Assembly (NCBI RefSeq): GCF_963678635.1
Contig: NC_087066.1
Location: 41,439,338-41,503,337 of the forward strand
Reading direction: 5' to 3'
From: Symsagittifera roscoffensis
Taxonomy: Eukaryota > Xenacoelomorpha > Acoela > Convolutidae
DNA length: 64,000 nt
Below are positions 23,761-34,900 of this stretch, in pieces (position 1 is the stretch's first letter; every line of letters begins with the position of its first letter). The notes under the pieces were generated by a model that did not search any database, was not told the origin of the DNA, and saw only the letters and a program-made list of their open reading frames with translations. A program made the translations under genes and the position numbers.

Positions 23761-24799
23761 AAATACTAGCGAGAAACCATCAAAAATGCAGCTCAATAAG
23801 AAAAAAAGAAAATTAGGACTTGAAAATTGAAAATTTTTTGCCGTTGCGGATTCGATTGTACGACCAGCATCTGCGCCATGGTCTGTTGACAATCTACTAA
23901 CACGAGTCACAAATAAAGCAACTATTTATGAAAATAAAATGTTATTTCGATGCACCAAAACTTGCACATCACACTATTTTGCATGTTTTAGCCAATAATT
24001 TGGAATATAACAAACTAATTGCACCCACAACAACTTTGCATGTATAAAATTGTGAAGCATAAAATTAAATAATATATAAAATATGGATTTCAAAAAAATT
24101 ACGAGAGATATTGAATTAGACAATTTCTGAAATCGAGTTGGAAAATTTATGAAATTACGGAAATGAGTTTATTATTGTACTTGCTTCAAAATAAATGAAG
24201 GGTGTTGCAAACAACAAAAACAAAATAAAACTTTGGTTGAAAATTTGTTAAATATTTTTTAACTTTCGAAAGATGAAGAATCAGTATATCCTAGATTTGT
24301 TTGTGATAGGCGCTTTTTCTATCAATTTATCTCATATAAAGAAAAATGGATCAAAAGGTATTTTCTTATTCAATTTGGAATTCAAGAAAAATAAGTTCGA
24401 ATTCGAAACTAGAAATCATTCCATTTTCGTTCCTTTTAAACTTTTGCTCTTCAATAGAGATGTTTGTATCCCTTGTAAAATTAAAAATTAAATAAAGTTA
24501 AAACGAAAAATAAAGACAAATCACGAAGAATCAAATTTGTGCGTTAAACTTTTCCCGAGTAAATTCAAGTGAAAATTATCTAGTTTTTTCACACTTAAAC
24601 GAAGCCAACTGACAGTTGGAAAAGAACGCAAGTAAGCAGAAACAACAACACTTTGTTCAAAAAATCGAATTATCGAATTTCAAAGAAAAAATTAGATGCA
24701 TTTTTAGTTTTTGATTGATTTATGATTGCGTTTTTCGAGAACATTACACCAACTGAAGAAAGCTGGATCATATGTAAAGTTTTTATGATTACATTTCAA

Positions 24800-24945
24800 A
24801 AGGCATAATTACCAAATCGCATAAAAGTTTTAAAATTCCCAAATGGCATAGATTTCAAAAAAAAATCCCAAATGGCATAAAATTTGTTAATTTACCAAAT
24901 GGAATTTATAGTCCAACTTTTGAAAAATGGCATAAGATTTAAATT
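24800..24945. repeat. Degenerate 30-40 bp tandem repeat (CCAAATGGCATAAAATTT)
   Basis: Five imperfect units of ACCAAAT(G/C)GCATAAAATTT separated by short A/T spacers. There is no coding potential. Confidence 0.6.
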
Positions 24946-25001
24946 AACTTCAGAATATTACAACCAAAATATTCAACAAAAAGAAACAAATCAATTGGTT
25001 T

Positions 25002-26278
25002 TTAAACTTTACAATTTTTTGCGATTTCTGAAATAATATTCCAATGTCCCTCAATATCAAGCGATTGGGCTTCGAATCTATGTTTCACGTTGCAAATCAA
25101 TGCGTTGAGGTTTCTCCATTTTTTTTCGTTGTTTAACATCAGCTTGATAGCCCAGTTGGTATCACTTGTAAAATCTTCTTGCCAAATTTCTTCATTTTGT
25201 AAGGTTTCAACAAACACCCAAAAATTTGGGCAAATTCGACGACGTACTTGTGTAATGAACAGACTTTTATAGCCTTCACATGCATTTTTTGTTCTCAGAA
25301 AGCTCTGCTTGGCATAAACTTTGTTGATATTTGGTGGAAAGTTATGTAACCAAGTTGCCTGAGAATAGTTTAAAAAGACACTAAGATTTGTAACTCGCTA
25401 AACCAGTAATCTTGTCGAAGTTTCTTGAAGTACCTCAAGAAGCTTTTGGCGGACATAAAAAGCTGGTGGAAAACATATGGCAAAAAACTATCGAATAAAT
25501 TGGTTTAGTCTTCTAACATTTTTGTACGGTGTAAATAATCCAAAATCTTCAATTTTCGACATAATTTGTTTGGAGAAACGAAAATAAAAACTTCGAACTC
25601 TGACTGTTGGGAAATCTGTTTCTATTGCTGCCTGAAACTCATGATTTTTGAAACTCTGTTCTTAGTGATCGAGGATGGTTTTGAGACCATATTAGAGATC
25701 AAGTCCGAGACGTTTCTGGGTGATGTCGGTCAAGTTGGTGACGAGATGAAGAGTATCTGGCCATAGATTTTACCTAGTAAATTTTATGGCCATGCACTCT
25801 TCACCTCGACAACAACTTGACCATCATCCCCAAGAAACGTCCCTGGTGGAAGCCACATGGTAGTCTCAAAAACTGATTACGATTTCTAGGTTGAAAATTG
25901 CAGAAATGTTGTATCTCACCGCTGACTCAAAGTCGCAGATAAGTTATTTGAATTTAGGTTGCAGTTCCATTTTTCGAAGTTTTCTTGATGTTATTTGTTA
26001 AATTCGTCGATATATTCCTGTCGTTTTATTTTGATTCTCCAAAAACTCCAAAATAAATGTAAGCTTAGTAAAAAAAAGATCGGTGACGATTTAAATGTTC
26101 CATAAGAAAGAATAATTCTACATTTCGAAAGCGCTTTCAATTGTCGAATCGTATTTTCATCGCTAGAAACAATGAAAATACACCTCTGTCGTTTTTTGAC
26201 AAACAAAAATCCGTCCTGCGTTTCTGTCCATTCATCTCGAACTCTTATCGATTCGATACTTCTAGGGCTTTTCAGCAT
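25002..26278 (-). pseudogene. Broken MULE-like transposase
   Basis: Two open stretches on the minus strand read like parts of a Mutator-like (MULE, FLYWCH-associated) transposase. The upstream part (26278-25991) holds DEWTETQDGFLF, CIFIVSSDENTIRQL and the core block SYGTFKSSPIFF, where intact relatives usually have DGTFK. The downstream part (25395-25002) holds NAYEG-like TKNACEGYKSLF followed by CPNFWVFVETLQNEEIWQ, matching the family's C-terminal helix block. Between them the frame is lost and a 134-bp palindrome (25709-25842) sits where the catalytic centre should be. It is therefore non-functional. The family call rests on these motifs alone. Confidence 0.6.
25709..25842. repeat. Long palindrome inside the MULE pseudogene
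   Basis: The left arm 25709-25764 (GACGTTTCTGGGTGATG ... TCTGGCCAT) is complementary to the right arm 25786-25842 (ATGGCCATGC ... AGAAACGTC) with a few mismatches and a loop of about 20 nt. Weaker complementarity continues outward (GGTTTTGAGACCAT against ATGGTAGTCTCAAAAAC). Confidence 0.7.
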
Positions 26279-26299
26279 TATTGTGTATCGTTGGCGATA

Positions 26300-27173
26300 C
26301 AGTATCGATTTTAAATTTCTGGAGGAGAGACTTGGTTCACTAGTTCCAATTACAAATTTGTCCTAACTTTCGGCAACTGACTCGAGTGCGTTTAGGGAAA
26401 ATTCCAGAAGAATTTTAGTTTTTAAAGTGAGATCTTTGTAGTGTTTACAAACGGACATATTGGCATGTGAAGTTGGATGAATTTACAGGGCATCCATTTC
26501 AATATTTGAAGTGATCTAGGAGCCAAATTCAATTCAAGGCTTTAAATTGTTTTGGTTGTAGCTTAGACTTTTCTTATAAAAAAATCCGTCATAATACAAA
26601 CTCCAGCCCCGACGCTTTTCAGAACTTCAATTTGGGGCATTTTCTAAGAATCTGATAGTTCTGCTTGAATTAAATGTTGAGAGTGATTCGTGATTTATTG
26701 ACAAGTGTTCAAAATAAGGCGTGAATGAAAACGGTCTGGACAAATCTTACTTTATCACGCCTCAAAGTGTTCGCACATGTACTGAATTTGTTTATGCCAT
26801 TTGGGAAGTTACCGCTTTTAATTCCGCTGAAAACGTTAAATTAAATTCAACTTTCAAAACCGGAAATCGCTCAAGTTTCCACGTTCGTATTTGGAGAACG
26901 CTTTTTGCGTCACTTTTAGCAGATGAATTTCAATTGAACTGAAAAAAGCATATATATTAAAGTGCATTCATAAAAGCATTAATATATATGAATTCACATC
27001 TGTGGAGCTTTTTTATGTATGTTTTTGCAATGCAAATTACAACTGAAAAGTCTTCAAAATGATACACTTGATTTTGATACGAGCTTTCTTTTGCGGTAGC
27101 CAAAACCCTGTCCCCTGTTTTAGAGTGGTTGGAACAAGGACGGTTCATCCATGTGATTGTGATAAACCTAATG
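26300..27173. other. Intergenic, nothing recognised
   Basis: I looked for an N-terminal FLYWCH domain of the adjacent MULE pseudogene and found no convincing Cys/His pattern. Only short, unconvincing open frames are present. Confidence 0.4.
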
Positions 27174-27525
27174 CAGGGTGGTCAAAGTATTCACAGATTG
27201 CTGGCAGTGACACTGGTACATGAAATTGAATGCCTGGCACTTAAGTTTTCCGAAAGTAGCTGTTTTCTTTTTGATAGTTTACAGTTCGAAAACCAAGCTC
27301 TCAGAAAAATGGTTCAAAAATAACTTCTCATAACATTGATTTTAGAAGAGGATCTCATATTGCCTGAAAAAATTGGTGAAAACCTGCTTCCATTTGTAAT
27401 GATTGATTGGAGCGCTTCGAAATTTTTTTTGGCACTTGTATAATCTTGCTGTCACCGATATGGCACTGACAGGTCAGGCTTCGCACTGAATTTGCACTGC
27501 CCGCCTTGATACCGTGGCCACCCTG
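27174..27525. mobile_element. 352-bp non-autonomous DNA element with CAGGGTGGYC ends
   Basis: It begins CAGGGTGGTCAAAGTAT and ends ..CCGTGGCCACCCTG, complementary at the tips. Subterminal GGCAGTG/CACTGCC and TGACACTGG/TCAGTGCCA blocks are also in inverted orientation. No clear target duplication was found. The ends resemble those of hAT-type elements. Confidence 0.5.
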
Positions 27526-28778
27526 TCATAGTATCCACTGGTACCTAAGAGCACATCAACACTTTCTGACCTATTTGCCAGCTATTATGCTGGCTTAATA
27601 TTCCTGGTGCTTCTAAAGTTGATTTGAGACACGCTGTTTTATGGTGGGTGCAATTTGGGTCAAACACAGAAAAGCAAGGAAAATTGAATTTCAAAGCACT
27701 GAATAATAAATTATTTATTTGGTATCCTTGAGCAATTAGGAACAGCCTGGCCAGTTTCATTTGAACACGAGGAATGAATAAGTATACACCGATAAACAAA
27801 TAAGTCAAACTACATTCAAAGCACTCCATCAGGTAATAGCAATTTGGTAAAAATTACAGATATTTCAGAAAAATCAAATAACCTCATTTTCAAAAAACAA
27901 TTAGACTGAATTCAACCTTTTCAAGCAAAAAAAAAACGTGCAATTTATTCTTCACCATTTCCGACTACCTATATTTAGAAAATCATTTACGTTTGGTTGA
28001 AGTGAATCGACGGTTCATTAAAAAATATATACGAGCTTTTTGTAACTTTTCATAACACATACTAGTTATTGTTACGTTTCAAGGTTTATCAGTCATTTCG
28101 GTTCATTTCACTTGTAGCTTTTTGAAGATGACAATTACGAGAGCTTTACTGAAGGTTGAATTACTTTGAATAACTGTTTGCGTTCTGTTATATCGTCTCC
28201 CCTTTGGTCTTGGCCAGCCCTCTCAAACCCCCGCGCTCTTTCTCTCCTCCCTCTCTCGGCGTCTCACATGTTTTCTATGAAGAAGTACTGGCCCTTCGCT
28301 TTCTGGTCAGAGTCCTGAAACATATCGAGCCCATATCTCAAAACTTTCTTTTTCAGCACGTTTATCTTATTGCCCCAACAGAGTTCAGATCACCGATAAA
28401 TAGGAAGACTTGGTTGAGTGATTTCTTATAGTCGAGATTATAACACATACTACCAGGAAAACTCTATTTTGTAAGTTTTGTGACAGGAAACGGAGCGATG
28501 TGAATAACACCAGTTCCGTGCAAAACATTCTCAAGAAAAGAATTTCTTAAGGTTAATTGTATTAACAATTATTGTCTTCGATTATTGGTCAAATAAGCAA
28601 CACCGTCGCTAAAATATTTCGGAATTTTTTAAGTTTTACAACAAAGCCAAGACAGTTGGAAACACGTCAATGAACTCCAGGTGACCAAAAAATGACAAGT
28701 TTCTGAAACATTTTCAACATCAGAGTATAAAGAAAAGACAACATTTGCTCTTTTGCTACTGGATAGCATAATTTGTCT
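27526..28778. other. Intergenic sequence 3' of ABCE1
   Basis: No gene was recognised. A C/T-rich patch at 28195-28260 (CCTCTCAAACCCCCGCGCTC) stands out from the AT-rich background. Part of this stretch is probably the ABCE1 3' UTR on the minus strand, but no polyadenylation site can be chosen with confidence. Confidence 0.4.
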
Positions 28779-28929
28779 TCAAATTGTTGTGAAAGGAACT
28801 CGTGAAAGTTGTGTGACCTTGACAGAGTTGAGCTTGTTGATTCTGGGCCTGAAGTTGTTCGGATCCCTTCTGAAAGTGATGTTGAGACTCTTGAGGAACT
28901 GGTTCATTCCCGCCAACAACGTCTGAGGA
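28779..28929 (-). CDS. ABCE1: ABCE1 exon 11 (last exon as read)
   Basis: [20 protein letters not shown] then [17 protein letters not shown], the conserved hinge 2. The frame continues 12 more codons to TGA in sequence unlike the usual acidic tail. A further small exon using AAG|GTCACA as donor cannot be excluded. Confidence 0.85.
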
Positions 28930-31900
28930 CTAGAACAGAAAAGAAAGCACGTCACACTCTATAGCTTACATCTCAGAATTAACATTTCAATTTAGTAAAC
29001 TGTTTGTTTGGTCCTCAAAAAAAGCTATGATCCCCCATAGAACCGCTTAAGACCTCTGTTCAAATGTTCCGAAATATCGATCAACCGCAGTTTTCAAGAG
29101 AGAATGACTAACAAAAACATCAACAAATATTTCCAAGTAGTGAGACAACCTTTTTGGTGTGTTAACTCTATTTTAACTCTTCGCATCTCAGAACACAATT
29201 AACACAGACCGAGCACGAAAACTAGTACCTCTCCCAGTTTAAAATAAAATTGCAATCACATCTCAAATTAGTTATAAAATGATGGTGAATAAAATGATGG
29301 TGGTCTCACGAGAGTGCTTTGGTCTTGATGCCTGGCTGTCCCTCGAACACGATGACTCTGTCTGCCAAGTAGGTGGCCATGATGAAGTCATGCTCCACCA
29401 CGAAGGCCGTCTTCTTCGCGTGCAGAATGTACCTAAAGCAGCAAAAGCACAATAACAAAATAAAACAACAACATCGACATCAAATGCACACAGCAAACAA
29501 CAGACCAGACAACACACGGGTAAAATGCGCTCCCATAGTCCAGAACCGTTTTAAAAGCAGCGCTTAAATTTTGCTCAGACCTTATGACTGAGTACGATCC
29601 AATCTCGATTCCCTACTCAAGTTTTTACTCAAGGACCACAAAGAATTCAAAATTCAATATCGTCTAAGTTCACTCCTTATACAAACTTAAGATAGAAAAA
29701 CAAGCGAACCCACCCACCTTTTAATCACCTTGGCCGCCATGATACGCTGCTCCGAGTCGAGATAGGCACTGGGCTCGTCGATGAGGTAGACGTCGGCTGG
29801 TTTGCCCAGACAGAGAGTGAGGGCCACCCTCTGCAGTTCTCCCCCAGACAGGTTCTGCAGCTCCTGGTCGATGATGTTGTCGATGTCCATGGGCTTCATC
29901 ACATCTGCTATGAACTGGGGGTGTATGTAGGCGTCTCTGATCCGATCATGCAGCAACAGTCGCACAGTTCCCTACACACAAAAACACAGTGATTTGTTCC
30001 CATCTTAAAAATTGGTCCCACAAAGCATTGCCGCATAAAAACGATCACAGCTCAATTATCGCCATCGCGTATAATTTTTATCTTAGATATCAGGCAGCTA
30101 AGAAAGCATTTTAATAGGATCCATCTAGCTCATATTACTCAATGTTCAAAGTAGCGTGATAATGTTTTCCTCTGACATTAACGTAAATTACACAATAAGC
30201 AACTGTAAATACTAGGATGCTTTACCTCTGATTTAGGACTGATCTTCTGTGGCTTGTAGCTCACATTTAACTCCGGCACAGGATCTCCTTCATCCGGCTC
30301 CAGTCTTCCCGCTAACATGCGGATGAACGTCGTCTTCCCAGTCCCGTTCTCCCCCATCATCACCACTATCTCACTGTCTGTGAACTTGCCAGAGTCTATG
30401 TCCAGTTGAAAGCCTACACAATTTTTCATCACTATTCGCTTCACACGACAACGCCCAATTAAGCAGAACTAAGACCAAGTTGAACGCAGAGGCGAAGCTG
30501 CGCTTCGCAAACACAAGCGAACAAAAGCCAAGCAGTGGATTTAATAGGGTCAAAAAAGAAAAAAACTAGAGAAAAATCAACTCTACGGGAATTAAATCAC
30601 CAAAACAATCGAAAAAACTTGATTTAAAGCACAGAATAATTCTGAAACTCGCCTGTCATAGCCCTCCTTATTCGGTTCAAAATCAAAACTTAAACACATG
30701 GACCTGGACAATTGTGCAAATCGACCATTTATTTATGTCATTTTTGAAAGTCACATGAACGAAGTGCCTCAAATTTAAATTTAAAAAATCTGAAAACTAA
30801 AAGTTGTTAGAAGTCAATGAAGATTTTTTCCTTTAAATGACAAAAACACCCAACCAGTAAGAATTCTTCATCAGTTTCATATTACTGGCTATTTTGTAGC
30901 TTGTTTTTCTTCCGACAGACAAGATCTCCTTTATCTGAATCAGTATTGATTTATCTCATCTTACCCTTGAGTTTCTTCATCATGGTGCCGTAGTGGTACC
31001 TCCTCATCTGCTTCAAGTCTCCGCCCTCCCGCTCCGCCGTCTCACTGATGCGGAACTGGAGAGAAGTCTCGCGGAAGCGCAGGTTCTCCGTGGGCACGAA
31101 TCCATCCAGGAACACATTGATGCCCTCGCGGACTGAGAAGGGCAGAGTGACAACCCCGTAGGCACCCGGGTGGCCATAGAGCACACAGATGAAGTCTGAC
31201 AGATAGTCCAACACACTCAAATCATGCTCCACTACTATCACATACTTGTGCGTCTACACAAACACATCAAAGCAAACTAAAATCCAGCACAGCCAGAAAA
31301 GCAGAAGTTAATGTGTATTAAAAAAATTTAATGACAACTTTAGGGTAGAAGTTTTCCTACCGTAACCAATTTTTGAACATACACCTCTCCTTAAATTTTA
31401 TTATCAAATAAATCCTAAAAACGCACTAATGCTACCTATTTAAGAAGCAATAAACCTAAAGAAGAAAAATGGTAAATCATCGGATCCTTCTAAAGAAAAA
31501 AGTTAACGGACTCTCCGCAGATTCTGATGTCAGCGTTTCTTTTTTCGCATTCGAAAAATACAACAAATAAACTTGTCAAAGCACTTAACTTGCACATAAA
31601 TGTCTAATTACACTCTAGAGTTGGTTACTTGAGTTTAAAGTGTTATACATGAATTACCTCGAGTACTGCTCTGATTGCGGAGGCGGCCTTGAGTCTCTGT
31701 TTGACATCCAAGTAGCTGGAGGGCTCGTCGAACATGAAGATGTCTGCCTTCTGGATGCAGACGACTGCGATGGCGAACCTCTGCAGCTCCCCTCCGGACA
31801 AGTCCATGATGTTGTGGTCCATCACATGGTTCAACTCCAGTTGTTTCGCAAACTCCTCCAGCCTACACAAAACATTCAATTCGGCATGTAAAACTAGGAA

Positions 31901-34900
31901 AAAAAAACAGATCGTTAATCGCTAATAAAATGAAAAGACAATCGAAGCTCGCAGGTGGTACAAAAATTAACAAGAGTGCCCGCAGCAGCCTTCTTTATAC
32001 CCGAATATTGATTAGATTTCAAGGCCAGTTTTAGCTCATAAACTTCTCGATAATGGCGATGGTGGCGATATTCATTCATCCTACATTTTCTGACAGCTAA
32101 ATTTCACATCTTTGGCTCAGATAAGAAAAAAGTGTTCACTGCAAACATCGCGTGACCTATTTAGGCAGTGTATCAATTACTTCGTTAATATGAAATAAGA
32201 CTAAGCTTCGCTTAAGTGATAATGGTAGCCAGTTGTTATTTTTCTCTGCGTATGGGTGTATGACTTTGACTTGCCTGTTGGTTTCATTCTTTCTGTCGAG
32301 CAGTGTGCGCACTGTTCCCTTGGCCGCCTTGGGTATCTGGTCCACATATTGTGGCTTAATAATCGCCTTCATGTCGTCCTCCAGAATGCGAGTGAAGTAG
32401 TTCTGCAACTCACTCCCTCTGAAATGGTGCAGAATTCCAGCCCAGTCTGGGGGCGCCTATCAACAAACACATAAGCAATAGAATACACATCACAAAACAC
32501 AATGCTGTCCCGAATCACTTTCCAAATGATCACTCAAAAATGAAACTCTTTTCAGACGAGTGAATTATATCGGCAGCTGGCACCGAAATCCCTGCTGAGC
32601 AGAGGGGCACTGATATTAGGAGCGAAACAAATGAAAACTGACATCAATTTCGTTGGATGCCAACAAAATTAATTAGTTCGCAATTATTCGAAAATTGACC
32701 AATTGAAGGAATGTTTAAAAGATGTTTTTATCTACACTATTTCGCACTCGATAAGAAAAACGCAATGAGCAAAATTTCTCTCACTCTTTCAATAAGTTTT
32801 TACAGTCAATTGATCTGTAACAGGTTCTAATAGGAATAAGACTCACTTCAAACTTTCCCAAATTGGGTTTCTGTTTTCCCGCGAGAATCTTGAGGGCCGT
32901 GGATTTTCCGATTCCATTAGTGCCGACCAGTCCCAGCACTTCCCCTGCACGAGGCACAGGCAGTCTATTCAAAACAACACACCACCATTCAATTCCATCA
33001 AGCTTTATTATCTATATAACAAAAAACAAGGATACACGGCTGGTGTGCCGTAACACAACTGTTACGACCTGCATGAAATTTTTTTTCAAAAATTCAGAAA
33101 CCATTTTTAAAATTGAAAACAAAATCAACATGTTTTTTCATTTTTTTCTATCCAAAAATTCATGTTTCATTTCCCAGAAAAGAATACTGAAATAGACGAA
33201 CTAATGCAAGCATTGCTAATTAATATTGAGTATAGCATTAAAACTCTAGGAGCATTTAATTTGGAGGTCGGCCTTCAATTTCTCATCTAATTTATTCTGA
33301 AAAAGGACATGCTGCACAATGAACTCAATCAATTTTTAGTAAATATGTAATTCCTTCATTAGCCCACACACATACTATGTGCTAGTACAAGCAGCATAAA
33401 CGTATCGATGATTTAGTTGTTCTAGCAAATAAAGCTGCGAAGATGCCCGTTTACAGATTGACTCAGCAGGGAGTTTGAATGAAAACTTATCATTCAATTC
33501 AATGTTACTTAATTTCACTTCTGTTATACTTGGCAATGTTTTAAATTAAATTTGGTTCAAAATGACTGAAAAGAAGTTCTTTTTTCCGGACCGAACCCTG
33601 TTCAGGTTTCTTGTCGAAATATTGAAAAAATGACGTGCCATCACCATACCCAGTGCTACCCTTGGTTGATTGGTAGATTGAGAGACACACACTGAATTGA
33701 TAAAATAGTCAATAAGGCGGAACATATTCTATACAGTGTACAATAATGAACAAAACAAAGTTTTTATCCGACTCAACATTGAACTGATGAGAGTAATTTA
33801 AATCTTTAGTGAATTAGGTGATCTCAAGATGGCGACAATTACGGCGCAAAATTAATTAAATTATTTAGTTGTAGCCCTAATCTTACAACCTTTCCAAATC
33901 TTATCGAAAATTGGCAGCTCCTTGGAGTTACCAAACAATTCTAAATGTGTTTGTTCAGTTGTTTTTTGAACAGAGGCAAGGAGATTGTGTCTTTTAGTTT
34001 TTCAGGCAAGATATTAAACCAATTGCAAGCTTTAACAAGAAAAAACAAGCTTTAACAAGAAATTTGTCTTTGCACTTGCTTGTCATGGTTAAACTGAAAT
34101 AAACTTCCGTAGTACGTGCTTTGAATTTGCAGTATTCGTAATTTGGAAAGTATGTTTGATCAAACGCGGTTATTTATGATTTATTAATTTGAGAAAGTAT
34201 ATTAGAGTATAAAGTCTTACTCTGGGACGTATAGGAAGAATTTTGTGATTTAATTCCAGAGAAAATGAACTCTCCTAATTCCCTTTGGAAAAAGCTGTTT
34301 TAACGTCCCAATTAAATTGTATAGTGGCAGTGAATAATTAAGCTGGCTGAGAACTAGACACTTCAATGTGTAACCCTGTATGTAATTGGCAGTGAGCTCT
34401 TAAGTTGAGCTAGGGTTTTCATTGCTGTTGCCAATATTTTTATTGCTGTTGCCAATATGTTATTGCTGTTGTAAATTTTTTAACATGATTTGTTTCTTTG
34501 ATTCTAAAATCTGCTATTTCTATGGTTTGTATTTCTTGACTTGCTTTCATTCGAGATATAGCAAAGATGACACACCGTGTTTCGTCTTCGTTCAAAGTGA
34601 GTTTGTGACTTTTGAAGAAATTTAGGTGTCTATTTAGGTCGAATTCTAGGTTTATTTTCGCAAAGTTTAAGCTCAAAACTGAGCAATAAATCAACGTATC
34701 ATCTGCGTATTGTATCATTTTGCAGGTGCTATCTAGCTGTTTGTTCAGATCATTTACATAAAGGTTCAAAAAGAGCGGTCCCAATACCGTGGCTTGGGGT
34801 ACTCCTTGCTTGATTTTGATTACATTCGAGAAGCAACCGTTTACATGGACTTTCTGATTTCTGTGTCAAGAAGCTTTGGAGCATATTTTTAGCTTTTTTC

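Larger units (their letters stand above)
23415..25001. other. Intergenic AT-rich sequence
   Basis: No recognisable coding sequence. It contains a hairpin motif (23741-23760) shared with two other places and a short tandem repeat at 24800-24945. Confidence 0.45.

Noticed and set aside
28204-28431. 75-aa plus-strand frame in a C/T-rich patch
   Set aside because: No motif, no neighbouring exon on that strand; more likely ABCE1 3' flanking sequence.
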